Of a DNA stretch of 6,478 nucleotides, positions 1 through 6,478 are shown in pieces (within the stretch, counting starts at the first letter, position 1; each line of letters opens with the position of its first letter). Both the position numbers and the translations under genes were made by a program. The DNA comes from Flavobacteriales bacterium (GTDB lineage Bacteria > Bacteroidota > Bacteroidia > NS11-12g > UBA955): assembly GCA_947450405.1 (NCBI GenBank), contig CANFVI010000094.1, forward strand, positions 1 through 6,478, in the 5' to 3' direction. The notes beneath the pieces are model-generated. The model was not told the origin of the DNA. It did no database searches and was given only the letters and a program-made list of their open reading frames with translations.

Positions 1-150
1 CCAAAAACAAATAAAGCAACTTCACTGCAAACAGCAGTCCTACTCCATTTAGATATGGATATTTTAGCGTTAACTTATTTACAAATGACCGAACCACAAA
101 AATCTATTACTAAGAATGAATATCCATTCAAAGAAACGAAAAGAAATTGA
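1..150 (+). CDS. Possible 3' end of an upstream gene (partial, unrecognised)
   Basis: Frame 1 is open from the first base of the window to a TGA at 148-150, giving 49 residues that end in PFKETKRN. I do not recognise the family. The peptide has a mildly hydrophobic middle part (AVLLHLDMDILALTYL) followed by a polar, lysine-rich tail, which would suit the end of a real protein. The other two forward frames are stopped by base 52 or earlier. In DNA this AT-rich, an open run of 49 codons in one of six frames is not rare, so this may be chance. An internal ATG at 55-57 would give only 31 residues. There is no convincing terminator after the TGA. Confidence 0.3.
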   Translation, partial: PKTNKATSLQTAVLLHLDMDILALTYLQMTEPQKSITKNEYPFKETKRN

Positions 151-226
151 TTTGGTACTAAAATAAATCATCGAAACACTAACCTTCCCAAAAAAGAAAA
201 CTTCCATTTAACTTTTATCGAAATGC

Positions 227-244
227 ATTACCAATATTGGTAAT
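227..244. promoter_or_regulatory. 18-bp perfect palindrome, candidate operator
   Basis: ATTACCAATATTGGTAAT is a perfect inverted repeat with no spacer, lying about 95 bases upstream of the ATG at 340. It is not followed by a T-run on either strand, so a terminator is unlikely. Perfect dyads of this size in a non-coding region are typical of binding sites for dimeric regulators, but I cannot name one. An AATGCATT palindrome overlaps its left edge. The regulatory role is inferred; the symmetry is seen directly. Confidence 0.4.
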
Positions 245-275
245 AAAAAAAGCCTAGTTTTTGAGATAGATGTAG

Positions 276-313
276 TTGCATCAATCAATTGTAAAAATTA
301 GTTTTCATTTTTG
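276..313 (+). promoter_or_regulatory. Weak candidate Bacteroidota-type promoter
   Basis: Bacteroidota promoters recognised by the primary sigma factor usually show TTG near -33 and TAnnTTTG near -7. Here a TTG at 276-278 is followed after 20 bases by TAGTTTTC (299-306, final G missing). An overlapping alternative is CATTTTTG at 306-313, with a TTG at 289-291 at shorter spacing. Either would give a leader of about 20-35 bases before the ATG at 340. Neither matches fully, and T-rich DNA yields such matches easily. Confidence 0.2.
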
Positions 314-339
314 TTTTTCACCTTAAAACTTAAAAAACG

Positions 340-804
340 ATGAAAACACAAAATCAAAAAACATCAGGATTATTTCTAAACGCAAAAACAATTTCATTGT
401 TTTTAATCTTTTTATTCAGTTTTGGCTTTTCTAAAGCACAAACTTACACATATCGGATTCAAGAAATTCCGAACAACCCAGATTGTGGTGGTACTTACCA
501 AATTTTTGGAGGAGGAACTTCAAAATCAGGGATAATTACTTATAGTTATCCCGTGAATATTAACAAGCAATTACCTTCAACATCACCTTATTATTTTACC
601 GATTCAGTAGCTTTACCAGACTCAATAGAATTTATCAATATCCCATTATGCAGTCCTCAGAATTTCAAAATACCCATTAATGGAACTGCTACATTAATAA
701 ATTGTAATTGCGTAGGGATGGGTTATGTGTTACATCAATTTAAAGCAACCATTCAAACAGACCCTGCAGGCATTGCAGATTATTTAATTGAAGTTAGTTA
801 TTAA
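340..804 (+). CDS. Small Sec-secreted protein of unknown function (154 aa)
   Basis: I do not recognise the family. Residues 1-33 look like a Sec signal peptide: a polar, lysine-containing start, a hydrophobic core around 18-30 (ISLFLIFLFSFGF) and a cleavage site after SKA, leaving mature Gln34. The mature part of about 121 residues is rich in beta-forming and polar residues. It has four cysteines at 49, 104, 122 and 124, the last two as a CNC motif, which could form two disulfides after export. There is no lipobox cysteine next to the cleavage site, no further membrane segment and no T9SS sorting domain, so it should end up in the periplasm unless it is carried out by another route. The ATG at 340 is the only one that keeps the whole signal peptide. 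The upstream bases are A-rich without a Shine-Dalgarno sequence, as is common in this phylum. It lies 47 bases before the next gene on the same strand, so the two may be co-transcribed. Confidence 0.8.
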   Translation: MKTQNQKTSGLFLNAKTISLFLIFLFSFGFSKAQTYTYRIQEIPNNPDCGGTYQIFGGGTSKSGIITYSYPVNINKQLPSTSPYYFTDSVALPDSIEFINIPLCSPQNFKIPINGTATLINCNCVGMGYVLHQFKATIQTDPAGIADYLIEVSY

Positions 805-830
805 TATTTTTATCTAACACTCAACTCTTT

Positions 831-849
831 GTATATTCGTAGAATACAC
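831..849 (+). other. Small inverted repeat just before the start codon at 852
   Basis: GTaTATTC, loop GTA, GAATAcAC can fold as a stem of seven pairs with one A-C mismatch and a three-base loop. It ends two bases before the ATG of the large secreted protein. It has no T-run after it, so it is not a terminator. If it forms in the mRNA it would sit where the ribosome loads. The stem is AT-rich and weak, so this could be chance. Confidence 0.3.
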
Positions 850-851
850 AA

Positions 852-3800
852 ATGCAAATTACATTTTCTAAATATTTCTATACTTTCTGGACAGGCTTTT
901 TAATGTGTATATTCGGCCTTTGGGTCCAAAATCTGAATGCCCAAACACATTTTGTAAATAAAAACCCATTTCCGAATAAGTGTTTTATTGAAAATAAAGG
1001 ACAATGGCAGGACCCATCTTTGGAGCCTGCCTTTGTGCTTTGGACCGGAAACAACAATATTTTTCTCTCGAAAAAAGGATTTACATTGAGGTGGGTATCT
1101 ATTGAAAATTCTAATCACCCAGAAGAGAAAAAAGAATTCTTAGATGCTTTTGAAAGAGATAATAAATTTGAATACGACGAAGCGGAAAAAAGTTTTCAAT
1201 TACAATTTGATACCATGGAAATGCAATTGGTCAATGCAAATCCCAATCCCATCATCGAAGCATTTTATCCCTCAAAACATTATTATACCTATGGCCCTGA
1301 AAGTTGGAATTCAAGAGGTTACGAAAAAGTTATTTATCGGAATATCTATCCCAACATAGATTTCATTATTGAAATTTCTAAAAACTCCAATGCCTTAATC
1401 AAATACTCATTTGTACTAAACCCTGGCGCCAATTCAAATGACATTAAAATCAAGTACAACAAACAAACATTTGTAAAACCGCATTCTGTCAAAATTGACC
1501 TAAACAATTATTGGATAAGTGATTTTGGTTTAAAAGCACACACTATCAACGGTATAAATATACCATGTTCGTTTAGATCTTTTGAAAATGAAATTCGGTT
1601 CAATATCCCTCAACTAAAGATTAAAGACACCATAGTAATTGACCCTTTTTTATCCAAAATTACCAAATTCAAAAGTATTGCTGGCAGTTTCTACAAAGAT
1701 TATGGAAACTTGATTGTGCATGAAGATTTTGACAATGATAACAATGTCTATATTCTGAGTGTTGGCAAAGTTTATCCCCAAATTGCGAAATACGACATAA
1801 AGGGAAATTTAATATGGATTTTTTCTGGCCAATTACCCGCAATAAATTGGTATTCAAGTCAATTTAGACCTTATGATCCAAGTCCCGGTTGCTTTTTAAT
1901 TGACAAAAACAAATCAAAGATTTTTGTTGCAACCGGTGCTGAACATACGGGATATGGAGCAAGAATAGTTCGATTAAACCTTAATGGAAATTATGACTCA
2001 TTTATTGGGAAATCAGAACGGTTTAGAACAGAAATTTGGGATTTAAGTTTGTATTGCAAAGACACTTCTATTATTGCCAGTGGTGGTGGAATTTACCATA
2101 CTGACAGTTACTATTCAATTTCACAAAATGATAGTTCATCTAGTCCCAAATTCTACAACATTTCACACAACTATATTTCTAATAGCCATGATGTTGCCCG
2201 TTCTATTGTGGACGAAAATGGATATTTATATACAATTTTAAATTATATTGAAAAAGAAATTGTTTTGGACAGTTTGAATTTAAAACCCCCAAAAACAATT
2301 GGTACTACTAAGGTTTATTTGATTAAACCACTTAAAGATTTAAAAACCAATTATTACAAAACTGATCTTACCAAATATAGTGGCTTATCAGAAGCTGGCA
2401 ACTACCCTAATATAAGTAAATGGGAAGGAATTACAACACGAAACAATTGTTTGGCGGTAAATGGTAAATATGTATTTGTTTACGATGGAAAACGATATCT
2501 TGCTTTAGATAAAATCACGGGTAAGATTTTGGCTGTAGATTCAATCAAATATCACACTGGCCTGTCACATCTTAGATATACCATTGGACAGGAAGGAATT
2601 GCTGTTGACAATTGCAATAACGTTTACCTTGGTGGCGACAGCACCAACGTGCATATTCTTCATTTTGATGGAAGCAAATTCCATTACGATACTTGTGTGA
2701 AGTTTATTCAAAACACCTCATCCAATACCATGGATGTGCGCTTGAATGAAAACACCAATACCCTCTTTGTTTCAGGCGATAGTTTTGTTGCGGCAACCTC
2801 GTTCAATTTAAAATGCCGTTACAAACCCTTTGAAGTGGCTACCAAAACCATCCCCTTTTGCCAAGGAAATTATTTGGCCTCGGTAACTGCAGGCGATTCT
2901 AACCAAACCTACACCTTCAAATGGGTTAAAAAATCATACAAAAAGGATTCTATTCTTCGGGTCATCAATAAAAAATTCAAATCTACCGACACCCTTTTTA
3001 AACCCAATATCCACGACACCATTGAACTCCTCGTTGCTCAAAATTACGATTGTAATGGCAACTACCAAAAAGCTCTTTTTATTGCCAATTTAAACGACAC
3101 TACCCTCGTAAAAGACACCCTTTGTGCCGGTCAATTTTTTCAAATTAGAAACCGGAAATTTTATAAAGACACCGCATTTACAGATCACCTTACCAATAGA
3201 ATTTTATGTGATTCAACCGTAAAATACAAATTGGTATTTTTACCTATTAAAAAAGACAGCATCAAATATTTGGCTTGCGTTGGAGACACACTGCGTTTTG
3301 GAAATAAAATTGTTACAAAAAATTCAAGTTTTAATGATACCCTATCTCAAAGAAATGGCTGTGATTCTATATTATTTAGAAACATTGTTTATAGTGGATC
3401 TGAGATTCAACAAACCCGTCACCTCTGTAAAGGAGATACAATAAAAATTGGCAAATTCCGACATTTTACTTCCAACAAATATTCCGACACTCTTTCCAAT
3501 TATTTGGGTTGTGATTCCATCATTAACACCCAATTATTTGTGCATTCCGATACCAATTATCAGAAAAATTATAAACTTTGTTTGGGCGATACCATTATTT
3601 TTTCTGGCAAAACATACACCAAAACAAGCGTACACATTGATTCCTTTCATACTTTTTGGGGATGCGATTCAGTTATTACCCGAAATATTGTTTTTTATAA
3701 TCCCTCAAAAACACAACTAAAATACACCCTTTGTAAGGGTCAAACCTTTAATTTCAAAGGAACCCAAATCAAAGCTCCTGCTAATTTTACCGATACTTTA

Positions 3801-4397
3801 ATTACCTACCACGGCTGTGACTCGGTTGTAACCATTTTACTAAATCCAAGTTTGCTAACCGCAAACTTCAGCATTGATTCTACATTATCACCAAGCATCA
3901 CATTTGCGCATAACAGCAATAACGCTATCAAATTTATATGGAATTTTGGCGATGGCAATTCAAATACCACCGATAAATCAACTCAACACACATACAATAA
4001 CACCGAAGACAAAGAAATAGAAGTGTGTTTATCGGTAGAAGATTCAATGGGCTGCAAAGACACCGTTTGCCAAAAAATCAACATTTACAAGTTGACCTAT
4101 TTCTTATTTAACGTATTCACTCCTAACAATGACGGCAAAAACGACAATTTATACATTGGCCACAAAGGAGGAAACTTCCTCTACGACATTCTCATATACA
4201 ACCGTTGGGGAGCATTGGTATTTGAAAAAAGCCAAGAATCGATCCAAAACACCAACAACTTTTGGAACGGCAAAATCATGAACACCGGCGCCGATTGTCC
4301 TGCCGGCAGCTATTTCGTAATTTACCGATTCTACCTAAACGGCAGCAATAAAACCCCACAAGAAATCAAAGGATCGGTAACGTTGATTAGGGATTGA
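852..4397 (+). CDS. Large multidomain secreted protein with T9SS type B (CHU_C) sorting domain
   Basis: This 1181-residue protein is built for export and display on the cell surface. Residues 1-30 form a Sec signal peptide (hydrophobic core 8-24, cleavage after LNA, mature Gln31). The ATG at 852 is the only start that keeps it whole. Residues about 44-265 contain FIENKGQW, then YRNIYPNID and YSFVLNPGA, which match the N-terminal DUF7948-type domain of Bacteroidota surface proteins. Residues about 285-650 have recurring D-x-N/G-VY strands (NNVYILS, KIFVAT, GYLYTIL, YVFVYD, NNVYLGG, TLFVSG), suggesting a beta-propeller. Residues about 660-748 look Ig-like with a cysteine pair (670, 734). Five GCDS repeats fill 754-998. 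A PKD domain with WNFGDG lies at 1003-1078. The last part, about 1083-1181, is the type B sorting domain: FTPNNDGKND (1089-1098), YNRWG (1116-1120), FWNGK and a GSVTLIRD end. The Sec pathway and then the T9SS would export it. No catalytic residues are evident, so an adhesin or structural role is the likeliest inference. GC content rises towards the 3' end. Confidence 0.93.
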   Translation: MQITFSKYFYTFWTGFLMCIFGLWVQNLNAQTHFVNKNPFPNKCFIENKGQWQDPSLEPAFVLWTGNNNIFLSKKGFTLRWVSIENSNHPEEKKEFLDAFERDNKFEYDEAEKSFQLQFDTMEMQLVNANPNPIIEAFYPSKHYYTYGPESWNSRGYEKVIYRNIYPNIDFIIEISKNSNALIKYSFVLNPGANSNDIKIKYNKQTFVKPHSVKIDLNNYWISDFGLKAHTINGINIPCSFRSFENEIRFNIPQLKIKDTIVIDPFLSKITKFKSIAGSFYKDYGNLIVHEDFDNDNNVYILSVGKVYPQIAKYDIKGNLIWIFSGQLPAINWYSSQFRPYDPSPGCFLIDKNKSKIFVATGAEHTGYGARIVRLNLNGNYDSFIGKSERFRTEIWDLSLYCKDTSIIASGGGIYHTDSYYSISQNDSSSSPKFYNISHNYISNSHDVARSIVDENGYLYTILNYIEKEIVLDSLNLKPPKTIGTTKVYLIKPLKDLKTNYYKTDLTKYSGLSEAGNYPNISKWEGITTRNNCLAVNGKYVFVYDGKRYLALDKITGKILAVDSIKYHTGLSHLRYTIGQEGIAVDNCNNVYLGGDSTNVHILHFDGSKFHYDTCVKFIQNTSSNTMDVRLNENTNTLFVSGDSFVAATSFNLKCRYKPFEVATKTIPFCQGNYLASVTAGDSNQTYTFKWVKKSYKKDSILRVINKKFKSTDTLFKPNIHDTIELLVAQNYDCNGNYQKALFIANLNDTTLVKDTLCAGQFFQIRNRKFYKDTAFTDHLTNRILCDSTVKYKLVFLPIKKDSIKYLACVGDTLRFGNKIVTKNSSFNDTLSQRNGCDSILFRNIVYSGSEIQQTRHLCKGDTIKIGKFRHFTSNKYSDTLSNYLGCDSIINTQLFVHSDTNYQKNYKLCLGDTIIFSGKTYTKTSVHIDSFHTFWGCDSVITRNIVFYNPSKTQLKYTLCKGQTFNFKGTQIKAPANFTDTLITYHGCDSVVTILLNPSLLTANFSIDSTLSPSITFAHNSNNAIKFIWNFGDGNSNTTDKSTQHTYNNTEDKEIEVCLSVEDSMGCKDTVCQKINIYKLTYFLFNVFTPNNDGKNDNLYIGHKGGNFLYDILIYNRWGALVFEKSQESIQNTNNFWNGKIMNTGADCPAGSYFVIYRFYLNGSNKTPQEIKGSVTLIRD
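3111..3845 (+). repeat. Five tandem ~50-residue GCDS protein repeats with a fixed cysteine spacing
   Basis: Within the 852-4397 product, residues about 754-998 consist of five repeats with the pattern LC-x-G-D/Q-T/F near the start, a middle S/T-x-x-F/Y-x-D-T/S-L turn, and GCDS-I/V followed by a beta strand (the first copy has LCDST). The two cysteines in each copy are 28 residues apart every time: 758/786, 809/837, 859/887, 910/938 and 961/989. The period is 50-51 residues. This repeat type recurs in Bacteroidota surface proteins with CHU_C tails. The copies have diverged at the DNA level, so they are old and not a recent expansion. One disulfide per copy is inferred. Confidence 0.85.
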
Positions 4398-4799
4398 GGG
4401 TATTATAATTTAGCAAATGCAAATCAAATACCAAGTGTTATCCCAGATTTTCCACCAGATTCACATTCTGAAGGATACGGAACTCAAGATTTATCAAAAG
4501 TAGGAACTTGTGATTTAACTTGTAGTCAACTTTCAACTGTAGAAAAATATCAAACAAGTAAATCAATAAAAATTTACCCCAACCCGAGTACAGATGGCAA
4601 GTTGCAAATTGAATTTTCCAACCCACAATATATTCGCAATTGCATTATTTACAATTCTATAGGACAAAAAATTCAAGAATATAAAATTTTCTCAAATTCA
4701 AATATTTACAGTTTGGAAATCCCATCAAAAGGAATTTACTTTGTTAGTATTATTGATAAATTCAACAACATATCAAATGAAAAAGTAATTTGCCAATAA
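4398..4799 (+). pseudogene. Orphan 3' end of a secreted-protein gene: T9SS type A sorting domain, no start
   Basis: The frame directly after the TGA at 4395-4397 stays open for 133 codons to a TAA at 4797-4799 but has no ATG or GTG. The only usual alternative start is a TTG at 4602, inside the sorting domain. The first ~55 residues are a linker with GYGTQDLSKVGTCDLTC and a run rich in S, T and Q. The rest is a clear type A sorting domain (Por secretion tail): IKIYPNP with YPNP at 4575-4586, then GKLQIEF, YNSIGQKI, GIYFVSI and a basic-hydrophobic end, KVICQ. This domain is normally the C-terminal targeting tag of a much larger protein with a signal peptide. Here no signal peptide exists, so the piece cannot be exported by itself. 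The best reading is the remnant of a gene whose 5' part was lost or replaced by the gene upstream. Read-through of the TGA would instead append this tail to that protein, which is less likely because the upstream type B domain is already complete. Confidence 0.8.
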
Positions 4800-6478
4800 T
4801 GCGTAATTTAGGATTCATATTGTTTTCTCTAGTCTTCATAAACCAATTGACAGCACAAATGGGTTCTATGTTTGGCGACCTAACTCCAGGATTTTATCAC
4901 ACTTTTTATACTTTGAATAACAATTCCAGCAATCCTAATGTGTTAAAATCTCGAATCAAGTTTAGTCCTCTGCGCAGTGTTAGCAGCCAAAAACAGATTG
5001 CCCTTACGAACAAGGGAAATATTCTCTTTTATGCTGCAGACACGTCCATTTACAATCAAAATGGAATTGCCGTTGAGCCAGCGAATAAATTATATTTTCA
5101 TTGCGGCTCAGGAGAATTTTCGAAATCAACCTCTGCCCTATTCCAATTTAAAAACAGAAAATTCATACTCTTTGGAATAACTGGAATTGGAATAACTGGA
5201 AAAGACCATAAAGATGAACTTCGATATACCAAAATTGATGCGTCTAATCATCTGAACTTGAAAATTGTTTCTTCAAACAATCTTATGTTCCGAGATACTT
5301 CCCAATTTTCGCAAATTTCTAGTGCCAGAGTCAATGACTCAACCTACCTTTTGACCGCAATAAATTATACAGGTGATATCTATTTTTATCACATTGAGTG
5401 GAATAAAATTACATTAATAAACAAGTACAACTTGTTAAACAATGTTCAACTCTTTGAACCCTCGATTTACAATAAAGTTGGCAGAAAATCTCGGCTGCGT
5501 GTCGGGTTGGTAAAGCTATCCAATAAGGGGAATAAACTCTTTTGTCACATTTTTGAAGATGTACAAGATTATGAGGAAATTATTCCAAATTTATACTCAT
5601 ACTCTACTATTTTAATAGGACATAGGGTAGTCGTTTATGACCTGGCATCCCCAAATAAAGAAAAAATAGATTCAACTATTTTAATAAAATACACGCCAAA
5701 AACCTATATCTGGAATATAGGCTGTACCAATGTTGCATTTTCACCCAATGATTCCTTTTTATACCTCAGCGAATATAATTGTCTAAACAAAGGAATTTGT
5801 GAATTGAATCAATATCCAACATTCGGCACAAACAATGCCCAAAGCAAAACCACTCTATTCCAAATGAAATATGAACAAGGTCGTTATTTGTGTGGAATGT
5901 TCCTTACACATTTGGGAGGCATCATGCAATTTGAAGAACAAAATAATGCTTCTCACTATTTATATTTCGAACATGCCGATAGTAAATTTGACGCCAATGA
6001 CTTATTAGTTTCATCTACGCAACCCAAAAACCATTACTTTCTTAGTGACCATACTCCATTTGTATTTAATTACATCAATATTCAACCTGAACCATACAAT
6101 GGCTGTCAATCAAAATATATTTTCAAGAACAAAAGCAACAAAGGCCGAAAGTTTGATCGGTTCACCTATTATTTTGCAAAAGATACTGCTGGCCTGAATT
6201 GGGAAACAGTCACTGATTTCGAACCTATTTTCACCTATAAATCAAAAGGCAAATATGCATACAAATGCCTAGGCTCAACAGCAGATGGCTACTCTGAATG
6301 GTTTGAAGATTCTGTATTTATCCAAAATGACCCTAAAGCAGATTTAACACTAAAGGATACGCCAGAAATTTGTATGGTAACGCATTTAAACAATCAAAGT
6401 GTTCAAATAAATTGGAAACGTTTAAAAGGTGCAAATAATTACACGCTATACAGAGATGGGATAAAACTGTTAAAAACA
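4799..6478 (+). CDS. Large secreted surface protein, 3' truncated by the window (propeller, PKD-like, Fn3-like)
   Basis: The ATG shares its A with the TAA of the preceding fragment (TAATG), a layout typical of translational coupling. The frame is open for 560 codons to the window edge. Residues 1-19 are a Sec signal peptide (core FILFSLVFI, cleavage after LTA, mature Gln20). Residues about 65-100 contain ALTNKGNILFYAADTSIYN, a stretch I associate with N-terminal propeller regions of T9SS type B proteins. Later strands include LYFEHAD, and AFSPNDSFLYLSEY at 313-326 is a WD40/TolB-like blade motif. Residues about 430-510 resemble a PKD or Ig-like domain without the usual WDFGD core. Residues 524-560 (ICMVTHL, VQINWKRLKGANNYTLYRDG) begin a fibronectin-III-like domain. 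By family logic a type B or type A sorting domain should follow beyond base 6478, but this is not visible. A 15-base in-frame tandem duplication lies at 5172-5201. No catalytic motif is seen, and an adhesin or surface-layer role is inference. Confidence 0.9.
   Translation, partial: MRNLGFILFSLVFINQLTAQMGSMFGDLTPGFYHTFYTLNNNSSNPNVLKSRIKFSPLRSVSSQKQIALTNKGNILFYAADTSIYNQNGIAVEPANKLYFHCGSGEFSKSTSALFQFKNRKFILFGITGIGITGKDHKDELRYTKIDASNHLNLKIVSSNNLMFRDTSQFSQISSARVNDSTYLLTAINYTGDIYFYHIEWNKITLINKYNLLNNVQLFEPSIYNKVGRKSRLRVGLVKLSNKGNKLFCHIFEDVQDYEEIIPNLYSYSTILIGHRVVVYDLASPNKEKIDSTILIKYTPKTYIWNIGCTNVAFSPNDSFLYLSEYNCLNKGICELNQYPTFGTNNAQSKTTLFQMKYEQGRYLCGMFLTHLGGIMQFEEQNNASHYLYFEHADSKFDANDLLVSSTQPKNHYFLSDHTPFVFNYINIQPEPYNGCQSKYIFKNKSNKGRKFDRFTYYFAKDTAGLNWETVTDFEPIFTYKSKGKYAYKCLGSTADGYSEWFEDSVFIQNDPKADLTLKDTPEICMVTHLNNQSVQINWKRLKGANNYTLYRDGIKLLKT
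5172..5201 (+). repeat. Perfect 15-bp in-frame tandem duplication
   Basis: TTGGAATAACTGGAA occurs twice back to back (5172-5186 and 5187-5201) with no mismatch. It is five codons long and keeps the frame, giving GITGIGITGK at about residues 126-135 of the truncated surface protein. Identity at every base, including third positions, points to a recent slippage event. It probably lengthens a loop after the FKNRKFILF strand. Confidence 0.9.

Larger units (their letters stand above)
151..339. other. AT-rich intergenic region upstream of the small secreted protein
   Basis: No frame of useful length crosses this stretch on either strand. It contains A-rich tracts, an 18-bp perfect palindrome (227-244), an adjacent AATGCATT dyad (222-229) and a T-rich segment just before the start codon at 340 that could hold a promoter. 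I see no Rho-independent terminator (GC-rich stem plus T-run), tRNA or riboswitch-like structure. Confidence 0.6.

Noticed and set aside
824..831. TTTG at 828-831 as a -7 promoter element for the 852 gene
   Set aside because: The TA of TAnnTTTG is missing and there is no TTG at suitable distance upstream; it also would put the transcript start almost on the ATG.
900..1118. Antisense frame of 72 codons
   Set aside because: It is opposite the conserved ENKGQW region of the large gene and has no recognisable feature.
3448..3720. 90-codon + strand frame with hydrophobic stretches
   Set aside because: It overlaps the GCDS repeat region of the 852-4397 gene in another phase; the repeat pattern proves the main frame is the real one.
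4395..4397. Programmed read-through or recoded TGA joining both sorting domains
   Set aside because: The CHU_C domain ends naturally at GSVTLIRD, no recoding structure is evident, and a protein with both tail types is not expected. A remnant is simpler.
4602..4799. Stand-alone 65-codon gene starting with TTG
   Set aside because: The TTG falls inside the type A sorting domain, after the YPNP motif; the coding similarity clearly extends upstream to at least 4566, so this is not a real start.
4977..5180. 67-codon + strand frame
   Set aside because: It lies inside the 4799-6478 coding frame in another phase, without signal peptide or domain features, so it is a shadow.
5606..5686. 12-base direct repeat ACTATTTTAATA at 5606-5617 and 5675-5686
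   Set aside because: Both copies encode STILI in frame within one protein in AT-rich DNA; likely chance or similar beta strands.
1..6478. CRISPR array, tRNA, rRNA, insertion sequence or phage genes
   Set aside because: No regularly spaced repeats, cloverleaf-like sequence, terminal inverted repeats with transposase, or phage-type proteins were seen.

Overview
The window looks like a chromosomal segment from an uncultured or poorly characterised member of the Bacteroidota. The evidence is low GC, A-rich start regions without Shine-Dalgarno sequences, Sec signal peptides ending in an Ala-X-Ala-Gln pattern, and both kinds of type IX secretion system (T9SS) C-terminal sorting domain. I cannot name a genus.

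Layout, all on the + strand. Bases 1-150 hold a short open frame that may be the 3' end of an upstream gene. Bases 151-339 are AT-rich and non-coding and contain a perfect 18-bp palindrome. Bases 340-804 encode a small secreted protein of unknown function with four cysteines. Bases 852-4397 encode a 1181-residue secreted protein: signal peptide, an ENKGQW-type N-terminal domain (DUF7948-like), a propeller-like region, an Ig-like stretch, five ~50-residue GCDS repeats, a PKD domain and a type B (CHU_C, gliding-motility-associated) sorting domain. Directly after its TGA, and in the same frame, lies a start-less open frame of 133 codons (4398-4799) that ends in a clear type A T9SS sorting domain. 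This is best read as the surviving 3' end of another secreted-protein gene. Its TAA overlaps by one base the ATG of a further large gene (4799 to beyond 6478). That gene runs off the window and encodes a second multidomain secreted protein with propeller-like, PKD-like and fibronectin-III-like parts.

The three complete or partial large products are exported across the inner membrane by Sec. The two with recognised tails (852-4397 and the ancestor of 4398-4799) would then be passed across the outer membrane by the T9SS. The segment therefore reads as a cluster of cell-surface or adhesin-like genes. The most interesting structures are the in-frame abutment of a type B tail and an orphan type A tail, with a GC step at the junction, and the strictly spaced cysteine ladder in the GCDS repeats. 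I found no RNA gene, CRISPR array, insertion sequence or convincing terminator.
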